Shown piece by piece: positions 20,084 through 30,107 of a stretch of 64,000 nucleotides of DNA. A program made the position numbers and the translations under genes. Position 1 is the first letter of the stretch. Each line of letters starts with the position of its first letter. Source of the DNA: Parastagonospora avenae f. sp. tritici 18332-5 (Eukaryota > Ascomycota > Dothideomycetes > Pleosporales > Phaeosphaeriaceae); NCBI GenBank assembly GCA_022559985.1, contig JAFJTR010000002.1, positions 1,031,277-1,095,276 on the forward strand, given 5' to 3'. Under the pieces are notes generated by a model, which had not been told where the DNA came from, did no database searches, and saw only the letters and a program-made list of their open reading frames with translations.

Positions 20084-22939
20084 ATGCGCCTCTTCGCGTG
20101 GCTCCTTGTCGCGATCGCACTTCTAACGGCCACTCAAGCGATCAGTAAATCGGCTCCTTGTGGCCCAAATTTTGGTCTGACATGCAAGGGGAGCCGATTT
20201 GGTGACTGCTGCAGCCAGTATTCTTACTGCGGTTCCGCAGAAGTGTGTAAGATCCAGTGTCTATGTCCGCGAGAGGCTAACCTTGTCTAGGCATATTGCG
20301 GTCGCGGATGTCAAGGCAGCCATGGACTCTGCAAGAGTAAGTCATTCCTATGTATCCGTCTAAGCAAGTTTGTAACATTCACGCAAATTCAGTCTCTTCG
20401 TTGCCGACAAAATCCAGCTCCGCATCTCCAGCGACTCGGACAATATCATCGTCCGCACCTTTGGCAACCCTCAAAGTTACGACTAACGCTCGATGCGGAA
20501 ACCTCTACAATGCCTCAACCAAAGGCATGACCTGTCTTGGCTCGAAGTACGGGGACTGCTGTAGTTAGTACTCGTACTGCGGATCTACTGATGCGTACTG
20601 CGGGGCTAAATGTCAGTCTGCGTTTGGTCGTTGCAAGGACAACTCGTCAAGAGCGTCTTCCAGCCTTCGTTCATCCACGGTGCCGATGCAGTCCCCGTCA
20701 TTTTCATCGATCCGCACGCTGTCGTCCATACCACCCTCCTCGGCTTCTCCTACTGGCCTATCGAGTTTGCCTATATCCAGCAGCTCGAGCGCTCCCGCTG
20801 TTCCATCTGTAGCCGCTCCAAGCTCCACAGGCTCTGATGTCTTTACGACGCCATCTAGTACGGTCTCGACATTCACGTCATCTTCGAGTCTGAGTTCCGC
20901 TTTCTCAGCTCCATTACCATCTTCCGAACTTTCCACAACCACTCCCATGATTAGCGGATCTACTACCGGCACTACGAGCTTCGTCTCCAGCTCAGCCGCT
21001 AGTTCCACACCTATGCTGACATCTGCTCCGACATCTTTGTCAACTGTGGAGTCCATTTCCATGTCTGTTCTCTCTTCATCAAATCTTGCGAGTTCGAGCA
21101 CCGCATCATCAGAAACCATTCACACTTCCACGGTCACAGGTCCCGGGGTGCTCTCGTTACCAGGCTTTTTTTATAGCGAGTCATTCACTTCAGCTGATAC
21201 AACTTCAACTCCGTCGCTATCTAGTGTTACCATCAGCTCAGACGTTAGTCTCTCATTTGGCACCATCACGGACAGCCTCATTTCCGCGTTGGCAAGCATT
21301 ACAATCATATCGCCAGTGGATCCTACCAACAAGGAGAGCGTAACAACGACCTCGGAGGTAACTCCGTCCCTCCGAGCTACTGCTTCAAGTGTCTCAGATG
21401 CATCCGCTTCTTCGTCTTCGGCGGATATTTCCCCTTCAACTACCTCCAACGCAACATCTATAATGCAGGAAAGTGAGGTTTCGATCAATACAAGCACAAG
21501 CTTCGCTGTGAGTAGCTCGGAGGCCTCATCAACGCAAATGATGACGAACACCCCTGCGCTCACCTCGGAGAGTTCCAACATGTCCCCAAGCTCAACTGTT
21601 GCTCCTGATCTTGGCTGCAACCCAAGACCGAGCGTTACGTGCAATCGCGTGCGCGATTGTCCAGTCTCCACCAATGCATCAGTTACTCCCTCGTCGACCT
21701 ATCTTAATGTACCAGTGGCTACTGCATCGAGTGTTCCGTATCGGAACATTACTGTACCGATTAACAATCTCACTGTCGGAAATGAGTATGTGCTCACCTT
21801 CTACAGCATGTAAGTTTCAATGCCGTCTGCCCTCGCACTACTGTCACCCTAACGATTGGCAGATCTGAAAAGTTACTCATAATGGGCTCAAACAGCTGCT
21901 GTAACATAACAGCATATATGGATAATATAGCAATATCTCGGTATTGTGTCGGCTATTACTGTTCTCTTGCACACATACAAAACGGTCCCTACGCTGACGA
22001 TATCTCCAAACTTGTCAGATCGTCGGCTGTCGTTTACCGCCCAACTGTCACGAATCCTATACTGCAATTTAAAGTTGTTTGCCCTGTCAGTGATCGTAAT
22101 GTTATAGTGGGCGGGATTAGAACGCAAGACATCGCTCTCGTCCCCCGCTGCACTTGCGTGGAAGAAAACCAATTTCAATCACTCCAAACTCAGCCTCAAA
22201 ACGCTGCCTTTAATGGTAACTTCGCCGACTACGACGTCAGACAAGAGAATCCAGTGCTGGGCTGGATCAGCCAGGAAAGCTGGAAAGGCCAAGTTGTACC
22301 CGTGCCATTCAGTGGTCCTATTCAGGCAGGCGATACAAGTACTAAGGGAGCTGTGTTTGTACAATACATTCATCTTGGGAGTCCAATTCTGACTACATTA
22401 TAGGGTACTCAACGGGCCTTTCGCATCTTTGTATAGAACCGTCTCGGATTTGACTCGTTTAGCCCCTTACAGTAAGTCTTTGAATAATCTTAACTTCTCT
22501 AACAGTGTAATAACTCTTGAAAGATCTCTCGATTCTCTCCAGGTATGATTCTCCACCATTACAAGTCATAGTCTACCCACCAGGCTCGACCACTAACATG
22601 ATGTCATTTAGCTTTCCCACCAGGAACAATTGCAATCTTACCGTTAAGTTCTACGAAGAAATTGTCCTCGCACTTCCCCATTTATCTATCGGTCCCCGCG
22701 ACCGCCTCAACCCATATTGGCACAATTTCACCATAGTCTACCCGAAGGCTACTGCTGGAGTTCTGTGGGTTGGTGACATATGCAAATTTGATTTCAATGC
22801 TACCCGGAGGGCAAATGAGTACAATTCCGCTCGGATCGACGATGTTTCGCTTGTGCGCATTGGATGCGATGACCCAACTCGGTCGATCTCAAGCGTCACA
22901 TCAATCGCCACTTTGCTCACAGCACCGACTGGGAGCTAG
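20084..22939 (+). pseudogene. secreted two-CBM18 chitin-binding Ser/Thr-rich protein, interrupted by one in-frame TAG
   Basis: I reconstruct six exons: 20084-20242, 20291-20336, 20393-21809, 21863-22354, 22404-22471 and 22524-22939. All join in phase for 866 codons. The start encodes a signal peptide (MRLFAWLLVAIALLTATQA). CBM18 (hevein) domain 1 reads CGPNFGLTCKG ... CCSQYSYCGSAE and continues across intron 1 as AYCGRGCQGSHGLC. Domain 2 is CGNLYNASTKGMTCLG ... YCGSTDAYCGAKC. Its conserved CCSQYSYC position has TAG (20566-20568) where CAG is expected. Downstream the same frame stays open through a ~330-residue Ser/Thr mucin-like region and two carbohydrate-binding-like beta modules without further stops. 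Only one lesion is present, so it may be a recent null allele, a read-through gene, or an assembly error. CBM18 proteins bind chitin and can shield walls from plant chitinases. Confidence 0.72.
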
Positions 22940-23926
22940 AGTGCAGCTTAGCCTGCGACGCTCTACACAAATGCCAACATTCGTCGAAGAATAGCTCGCA
23001 TCTCTAATTACTAATGATTAATCACCCTACTTCTGAGACTTTCTTAACACTTCTAGCGCGACTGAACCCACCTCTGGGGCAAGTCTCAAAGACTGTCTGT
23101 TCATGTCGAGTAAAACGTAAACTTAACTTACTACACCTTTACCGGCGTGTTCCTACAGTTCCTCGACCTCCAAGACTATCCGCTCTTGACATACCACATT
23201 TTCGAAAATAGCTGGTTTTTCTCACGTTACTCTTTCAAGGTTATCAAGTGGCAGCACACGTTACTCTTTCAAGATTATCAGGTGGCAACACACGTCACAG
23301 TTTCGCAAGGAACGACCATATTCTCTGCTACCAAAAGCGCCCGATTTTTGGCTGCAAACTGACGAGCAGTGCGAGTATGAACGGACGTAATCACGCGAAG
23401 AAGACGACCAAATTACGATTTGGTTTTGTGTCTCTGGCCAGGATCCGCGGTCCCATTCAGGCGGGATACAACACCACGAAGAGATGTGGTGTGACCAGTT
23501 TCCCCCAATCACATCAGACTCCCGTAAACAGTCATCAAGTGATAAAGTCGAAGCACAACTTCGGTTGCGCAAGTCAGAAAAGCCATATAGAGCCGCCGTA
23601 CAATGTGGTCAAGCGCTCTGCGAGCACATCTGAGTTGTCAGTGTTCCGCTCCGATATAGTATGGCTATACTTGACTAGTTATCATCAAGGCGCAGTAAGT
23701 TGAATTCCCGACCTGAAAGCACATGCTTACTCTTATAGTCGTTGTACTAAGCAACTTTCTAAATTGAATCTTCACGGACATCTTGTCGTGCGAATATTTA
23801 CATGTGTATATGCGACGACATGTCATTGCTGAGTAGCTCTCTGAATGGTCGACGCTACACACGATCAGAGCCCTTTTGCACCAGTGATGCGCTCAAGTAT
23901 AAGCTGTGGTGATAATAATATAGTCG
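22940..23926. other. decayed flank with a fragment similar to the chitin-binding gene
   Basis: No intact gene. Around 23442-23480 the reading RGPIQAGYNTTK closely mirrors SGPIQAGDTSTK in the fifth quarter of the upstream gene (22311-22346), also at DNA level. This looks like a broken duplicate of its 3' module. An imperfect tandem repeat of about 37 bp lies at about 23221-23294. Confidence 0.5.
23221..23294. repeat. two-copy imperfect tandem repeat, unit about 37 bp
   Basis: The unit begins CACGTTACTCTTTCAAG, followed by (G/A)TTATCA(A/G)GTGGCA. It occurs twice in a row with a few substitutions, several of them G/A changes. It lies in the decayed region after the chitin-binding gene and has no evident function. 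Confidence 0.7.
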
Positions 23927-25033
23927 ATGCTGATAACTATAGGTATTGTGAAAGAATCTCCTAGAATGTGCAGATCCCCGAGTGTAGACATTCGAACCGT
24001 GTTAAAACGAGCCAACCCACTTGCGACTCCAGTCGAACCCTCAACCGTGACAGGCGCCCCAGACGTAATAACGTACTCGATCGACGTCCCGTCGGATATA
24101 CGAGTTACGACAATCCTGATCACGTCCGTTCTATCACCGACTTCGAAATCAAAAACTTCATCGACAGCATAAACCACCCTGAATACGCAGACCCAAGCTT
24201 CCAGTTCCACATCTTTCACGACCCTGAAGTCCAGTACTATTCATTCCAGCTCAATAACCTCGATCACGAGAACTCAGCCCTCCACTAACAACCCCGCTAT
24301 CGCCTCGAATTTCGGAATCGCTCGTACCAGCTTTATTACCACCAAGTTAAATTTCGCTACATTTTCTAATCCAAGACGACCTTATGGCGATACAATGCCG
24401 TATAAACCTCGTCTTAGTTCGGCCGCAACAGGTGGAATAGCGGCGGCAACTACAACAATTTGTATTGCTCTCATTCTCACAGGCACATGGGTGATCTGGA
24501 GAAGATGCGGCAGCACAAGAGAAGAACGGAGGAGCGAGTTGGAGGCGCACGATGTGAAAATCAAAAAATTGAGCGGCTGCCAGCTTCCGTCTTTGACCTG
24601 GGAACTCCCCGGGGACAGCCCATGCCGGACGGGCCAAGCTCTGATCGTCAATTATCTGAGCTCGATACAACTCTGGAGGTGCATGAGAGATAAGAGCGGG
24701 AAAGGAACCATTGGGACCCCTGACGATACATGCACTGCGAATAGCAAGTGCGGACATGTGGAATCGGAAGGGAAAGCCCAGTCGTCGAGTACCCAAACAA
24801 TACAAAGTAGAACACATCAGACTATAGTTTTGTCGACGATCCAACGGGGAACGTGCTGCACCGTTTTTGCACGACATGACGAGAGCGTTGGCACGTCCAG
24901 TCATTGGTCGATAGCAAACCACATTGCGGCACAGTGCAGATTGGCAACCACTAATTACCTGAACATCTACATGTCACGCAGCATATGGAAGGATCTCCCA
25001 GAGTCTAGCGTAAAGTATTCTATTATCGTCTGA
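23927..25033 (+). pseudogene. degenerate Ser/Thr-rich single-pass membrane protein (cluster member A)
   Basis: One frame reads through a Ser/Thr-rich stalk (for example TQASSSTSFTTLKSSTIHSS) into a membrane helix (AAATTTICIALILTGTWVIW). A basic RRCGSTREERR stop-transfer and a tail follow. A TAA at 24170-24172 interrupts the stalk, and no signal peptide or Cys-rich head is evident. The stop is of the CAA-to-TAA type that RIP produces. The tail after about residue 60 is unlike those of members B and C. Its end overlaps a block (about 24850-24985) that is similar to 26570-26700, the left flank of member C, so it may be partly non-coding. Architecture and orientation match the next four members. 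Confidence 0.5.
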
Positions 25034-25056
25034 TCGAATGGGTAAAGATCAAGTAC

Positions 25057-26174
25057 TTGCCGTCAAGCGATGAGCTTTCTAGACCATACGCAATCATGCA
25101 ATCCTATTGGGACTATCCACAATCCTCTTGGGACTATCCACGCTGCATCGTAGGTCAGGAACTGTACGCACCGAAGCCCGGACTAATTTTGACAGGAATC
25201 ATGCCTCGATTACACTCTGACGTCCGCGGGAATGATTTGTGCAGTTAGCAAATATGATTGCATGTGCCGAGAGAGAGAATGGATCACGCAGCTGCTGAAC
25301 AGGGAGACGCCGCTGTCTTGTATCGTCAAATCGCGCAATCAAGTATGTCCCAGTGTTGGTAATCGGATGATAAAACTTACTTGCAGCAGGCTTCATCACA
25401 TCGATCATCGATCCTACAAACCCAGTTGTGCAGTACCTGCCGACAGGCACGAGTGCTATCATACCACCGTATTATTCGATGCCTCTATCGACTTCTATCA
25501 CAGCCGTATATATATCTGGGTTCGCCCCAACCACGCTCTTCACATCAACAGCGGCACCAATATTAGCATCGAGTTTCTCGGTATCTAGAACAAATGTAGC
25601 GCCCGCAGTGGGCGCGTCCTCAAGGCTAGGCCCAAAAGCCAATGGTGGTATTGATTGCGGAGCCGTATTAGTTGGGCTTGCCATCGTCGGTCTCGTGATA
25701 TGGTTCATCAAGCGCAAGCGGCGTAGTAATTTGATAGACAACGAATACAGAACTGAGCATCCGACAGGAGAGCAAGATGGAACACTCCAAGACGCGTATG
25801 GAGAGCAGAACGGCTACTCAAACGACGTGAAAGCAATCTACCAAAATCACGATTTGATTCCATAGTTATCCGGCAACGATCCACCTCAGTCACCAAACAG
25901 CAACCGCATGTCAGAGCTTGATTCTGTCAGACCAGTGTCAGAGCTCGATTCGATAAAAACGGGTAGCGAGCGCTGGTCAGCCACGCATAGAGGCCGCGTC
26001 GTTTCACCGATGCTCCTAGAGGTTGCTGAGATTGGCGATGGATAACCGTCGCCTCCACTAGAAGATGTTGCGTCGTCGCAAGAGCCACCGAACTTGCTAG
26101 GCAACAACTACGCAGCTAGCAAGCGAACGGATGAGAGAATTCTGCCAGCACCACCCGCTTCAACATCAACATAA
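25057..26174 (+). pseudogene. CFEM-domain single-pass membrane protein, broken copy (cluster member B)
   Basis: A CFEM head is split by a 46-nt intron (25150-25195, donor GTAGGTC). YPRCI joins ESCLDYTLTSAGMIC, then AVSKYDCMC, 17 residues, then CIVKSR. This gives the CFEM spacing C-x3-C ... C-x6-C-x-C, but the partner Cys of the Cx4C pair is Arg. A second intron near 25351-25390 could not be fixed. Then come a Ser/Thr stalk, a membrane helix (GAVLVGLAIVGLVIWFI) and a basic KRKRR. The cytoplasmic tail reads VKAIYQNHDLIP, then TAG at 25863-25865. The tail is still readable in frame (SELDSVRPVSELDS) to a second stop, TAA at 26043-26045, and ends at 26174. The tail aligns with member C throughout, so the stops are secondary. 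CFEM proteins act in heme/iron capture, adhesion or signalling at the fungal surface. Confidence 0.62.
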
Positions 26175-26830
26175 GAGAATTACTCCACGATATGAAGAGT
26201 GTCTTTCTCACATTCTTTTTCAAATTGTATCCGAGCTTAGTGCCGCTTCGGAGGAACACGCAAGATAATGCAGGAAACGGCACACGAAGCCGTCGTGAAT
26301 AACGCAAGTGAACAAACCACGACAGGATCATGACTGCTGTTGAACGGAAAGACGAGGCGCAAACGATTCGATAATATTGCTTCTGTTGAGCTTCTACTCT
26401 TTCTAATTTTATCGAACCGTTCTACTGCATCGGAAGCAGTAAGTGTGTAACTGTTGATCAGGGGAACACGTGCGCCACAGTGTACCAGTTGCCCCTAGCG
26501 CAGACACGATGCAGAGCAAAACGAATCAAGCAAACCTCTCGTCTATAATCGAACTGGGAGAAATCTCACCGGCGCTGCGCCGTTTTTGCACGACACTACA
26601 TGATAACGTGGGCACGGTCAACCATTGGACGACGTTGATCACAACATGTGGGGGCAGCGGAATAAAGATGTACAACCACTCCCTGCATTTCTATTTGCTA
26701 CGCGGCATGGGGCGTGGTTAAGATGAGTTTCATAAAGAGTAATCCCTTCTCGTGTGTCCGACAGGGTGGAATCGTGATAAGAGTTGTGAATCGACGTTTT
26801 TCTGAACGCAATCTGAAAATTCTTCCACCA

Positions 26831-27955
26831 TGTCTTTGAGCTATTATGAATACAAGGTAGGTCTAGCGGGATCTTGGATCTCGCGATCACTAATCAAAGT
26901 AGAGTGAATGCCTCCAAGTATACGCGTTTTCAATCTACACCCTCACATGTACAGCCATGGATTTTCGTTGCGTCTGCGCCATAACAAGCATTGCGGAAAG
27001 GCTTTTTTATACAAGCAAAGCAGGAGGCTGTATGATCGAATCATGTTTGAGCCTGGTGCAATCATGTAAGGTGATTCACACAAGTTTGGGGATCCAGCTC
27101 AATTGTTACAGTAATCATCAGAGACGCAGCATTCCACATGTTCACAGGCGCAATTGTATCTCACGCTGGATTTCGCGAACCCCTTGGTCAAGTTTGTGCC
27201 GAACTACTCTGATATCTCCTGATTCGACATCTACTACGGTAGCATCCACGTCTGCATTTGTCCCAACCACTATCTTTACCTCAGCCACCACTGCGGCGGC
27301 CCAGCCATCAATATCGACTGATAAGCCAACTTCGATATTCAGAACTGAGACAGAAGCACCAAGCTCCTCGGAACCAGTAATGCCTTCCTCACTCAGTCCC
27401 AAAGTGATCGGTGGCATCGCACCTGGAGCCTCCATAGTGGGGCTTGCTGCTGTCGCATGTCTCATATGGTTCATCATGCGCCGACGCAAGAACAGCGACA
27501 GCAAACAGGAGCAAGACACAACAGAGCAGCCAAGACCGGAACATGAAAAGTCGCAGGGAGGCGCAACAGATAAGCAGGAAGCGCATCCTCAAGATGTGAA
27601 GGCGGTTTACCAAAACCACAACGCAATCCAAAAACTCCCAGGCGACGACACACTTCAATCGCCGATGATGTCAGAGCTCGAATCTATCCGACCAGTCTCA
27701 GAACTTGAGTACATCGCATATAACGGTGCTCACACGGCGACATCACCTGGTGCGAGAGTTGTGTCGCCGATACTTCCGAACATTGCGGAAATAGGAGAAG
27801 GAAAGTCATCATCTGCACCAAAAGATGTTACGTTGCCAGCGCAACATGGTGACGACGATGCGATTCCAAATTTGCCTAACAAAAACCACGCAGCTGGCCA
27901 GCGAACGGACGAGACGTTTCTGCCAGCATCACCACCCACTTCATCACGAACATGA
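26831..27955 (+). CDS. CFEM-domain single-pass membrane protein (cluster member C), possibly partly degenerate
   Basis: The first CFEM exon ends ...YYEYK before a 45-nt intron (26858-26902, donor GTAGGTC). It continues SECLQVYAFSIYTLTC, then TAMDFRCVC, 17 residues, then CMIESC. Intron position, donor and Cys spacing match member B. The first CFEM Cys is Tyr here (TAC for TGC). A Ser/Thr stalk follows, then a membrane helix (ASIVGLAAVACLIWFIM, about 27424-27474) and RRRKN. The long acidic/polar tail has the repeat-like phrases SELESIRPVSELE and VYQNHNAIQKLPG. The tail frame is open to 27955. Between about 27070 and 27230 the intended splicing is unclear: the segment most like member B (NPLVKFVPN) lies in another frame and soon stops, which suggests a frameshift or an unrecognised intron. 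No signal peptide was found. Confidence 0.6.
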
Positions 27956-28039
27956 CGATACTTAGCCCACAACACCATCTTTCTCGCACACTATCCAACC
28001 TTAGATGGGCAAATACCAAAGACACTCTATCGATCCGAT

Positions 28040-28477
28040 ATGGTGATTTCGCGTAAATTCATCATAGTGACCGCACCATCTCTTCCTAGGCCGTCGCTTC
28101 TGGGTTTCTTATGGCCATCGTATTCTAGTAGTGCATTCGCATCATCTTCAATCCACAGCTCAACACCACGGCGGATATCATCTAGCACCACCTCATCACC
28201 CCTCATCACCCTAACACCTGATCCTTTCCTAGCACCCAACGCGTCGCCACAGATTGGACCCGTCATCTTCATCGCCGTTGCCGTCATCGCTACAGTTAGC
28301 GCGATGTGGCATGTCTTCGGATCTTGGCGTGGCAAGTGCGGGAGATGGGTCGAGCAAAAGGATGAACGTGGTGTACAACTCAAAGATCCGTATCCGCTTC
28401 CGCTTGGTTTGGATGGCGATGATTGGGTGACGATAGATTTGACTGACGTGGGTGACGGGAAGGACGGAAAGTGCTAA
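28040..28477 (+). CDS. small Ser/Thr-rich single-pass membrane protein (cluster member D)
   Basis: An open frame of 145 residues. An N-terminal Ser/Pro-rich part (SSSAFASSSIHSSTPRRISS) precedes one hydrophobic helix (GPVIFIAVAVIATVSAMW) and a basic SWRGKCGRW. A tail of about 45 residues ends in an acidic stretch. The layout is the same as in its neighbours but it lacks any Cys-rich head or signal peptide. It is either a truncated member or the last exon of a gene whose 5' part is lost. No family assignment is possible. Confidence 0.4.
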   Translation: MVISRKFIIVTAPSLPRPSLLGFLWPSYSSSAFASSSIHSSTPRRISSSTTSSPLITLTPDPFLAPNASPQIGPVIFIAVAVIATVSAMWHVFGSWRGKCGRWVEQKDERGVQLKDPYPLPLGLDGDDWVTIDLTDVGDGKDGKC

Positions 28478-28681
28478 AGTTTCGTGACAGTGGTCGTGCG
28501 TGTCCGGACGGCGTGGCTGAGATGAGCTGGAAGCTTATGGACAGCACGATGAGATGGCGAGCTGTGATTTATACACGTAGCTTCTTTTAAATTTAATAGT
28601 AGACTGCCTTTGGGGCTTGCATTACAACTCTTCACGCGATCTCTGCAGTCTGAAGTGTCGCGATCTTTTCATCTCTGATCA

Positions 28682-29371
28682 GTGATCTACTTAAAGTCAG
28701 CGATGATGTATTATCCGTATCTCATGCTCCCGGAGACCAATACTTCGCTCTTTATGGACACTTCTTCAACTGTCCAGCAGACATCACTAACGTCTGGTAT
28801 GAGCAATCAAGAAATATCAACGACCATAGGAGACGAATTCACTGTCCCTCTGTCGTTCGTGGAAACGACGACGGCATCAGACCCGGGAGTTGGAGAACCA
28901 TCCATAACGACGACTTCAGACACTGAACCAGAAGCACCAACGACTACTGAAGGCACCTTCACCGCACCTCTAACTACTACACCAATGTTAACACAGACTG
29001 TTGTACCGCCATCCCAGCCAACCCAACCAGATGCCACAAGTACGGCCGACATTTCCACTATCGATTTTCGGTTTCCGTGGGATACCATCATCCCACAAAA
29101 CCCCGCCCCGTTTACCCTGATGACAACCGTAAGTCCATCGCCGATCATTACAGCGCCGACATCCGACGCTTCTCCAATACCCTCGTCTTCGCTGAGTGCG
29201 GGCGCAATCGCTGGTATTACTATTGGTGCGGTTCTGGGTACAGTGCTTGGTGGTGCAGCTTTGGCTTTTTATTTGCATAGGAAGAATGAGAAGAGAGTGA
29301 ATGATTTTGAAATGCATCGTGTGGAGGGCAGGGAAACTGGGGAGAGGATAGACCTAAGTCTGGGAGCTTGA
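28682..29371 (+). CDS. Thr/Ser-rich single-pass membrane protein (cluster member E)
   Basis: An open frame of 229 residues. About 155 residues of Thr/Ser/Pro-rich stalk (TTTSDTEPEAPTTTEG and similar) are followed by SAGAIAGITIGAVLGTVLGGAALAFYL, a glycine-rich membrane helix typical of Wsc/Mid2-like and CFEM-type surface proteins. HRKNEKR follows, then a short tail. No signal peptide or Cys-rich ectodomain is visible, so an upstream exon may be missing. The stalk would be heavily O-glycosylated. It closes the run of five similarly oriented membrane genes or remnants. Confidence 0.5.
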   Translation: MIYLKSAMMYYPYLMLPETNTSLFMDTSSTVQQTSLTSGMSNQEISTTIGDEFTVPLSFVETTTASDPGVGEPSITTTSDTEPEAPTTTEGTFTAPLTTTPMLTQTVVPPSQPTQPDATSTADISTIDFRFPWDTIIPQNPAPFTLMTTVSPSPIITAPTSDASPIPSSSLSAGAIAGITIGAVLGTVLGGAALAFYLHRKNEKRVNDFEMHRVEGRETGERIDLSLGA

Positions 29372-30107
29372 TTGAGTGTAGATGATGAGGAACCGCATGA
29401 AATTTTCTGCAAACTACGGGAAGGTGCTGTGTTTGGCAGCATAAATCTATGTGCATTCGACACCCAGTGCTGAAATCTGTACCAGGCGACGAATGGAAGA
29501 TGCAACTTTGAAAATTCTGGTGAATTGAAAAACGAGGAAATGACTTTGGGGTGTTTGGTTAGTCACGCGACGACTCGTAGAGGCGTGAAGACTGCGTCCG
29601 ACGAAGAAGTGTAAGTTGCACATGAATCTTGTCGTCTGCTTGCAGCCGCTGAGACATTGTAAAGTGCGCCTGAAACGGCTGACTGACATTTGGACCCTGC
29701 TTTAGTCATGGCCCATGGAACAGCACGCGAAGAGCACGTCAACACGGCGCCATACTTACAGAGTAACTCCCTTGTGCGCGCTATCAGCACGATGCTATTC
29801 AGAAATGGTGTTTCACATGACCATGTTTCCTTGTTCGCCGGGAACCACGGGATGTCGTCGTTGGCAACCGAAGATTCCAGAGAACTAGCGTCATTTCCCC
29901 GCCCGGACCAGCGTCTCCACTTTCCTTGGCACTGTGAACTTCCACTCACCGCAGCCCAACCACGCCTCCAACGTCCACCACCCACCAACGCCAGCTCTCA
30001 ATACAGTCGCACCAAGCAGCCTCATCAGCAGCCCTCAACCCGACACCCGTCGCACGATCCAAACCACCCAAAACCGCCTAAATCAGCAGTTGTGGCAACT
30101 ATTCGCA
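29372..30107. other. intergenic region before the antizyme gene
   Basis: Promoter and probable 5' leader of the antizyme gene. Frames on both strands (29563-29988 minus, 29690-30139 plus, and the 5' extension of the antizyme frame from 29934) show no conserved domain and look like chance or leader sequence. Confidence 0.4.

Noticed and set aside
26390..26500. LysM-like phrase KCVTVDQGNTCATV in one frame
   Set aside because: Only half of a LysM domain could be read, the frame stops soon after, and no flanking exon fits. Probably chance or an old remnant.
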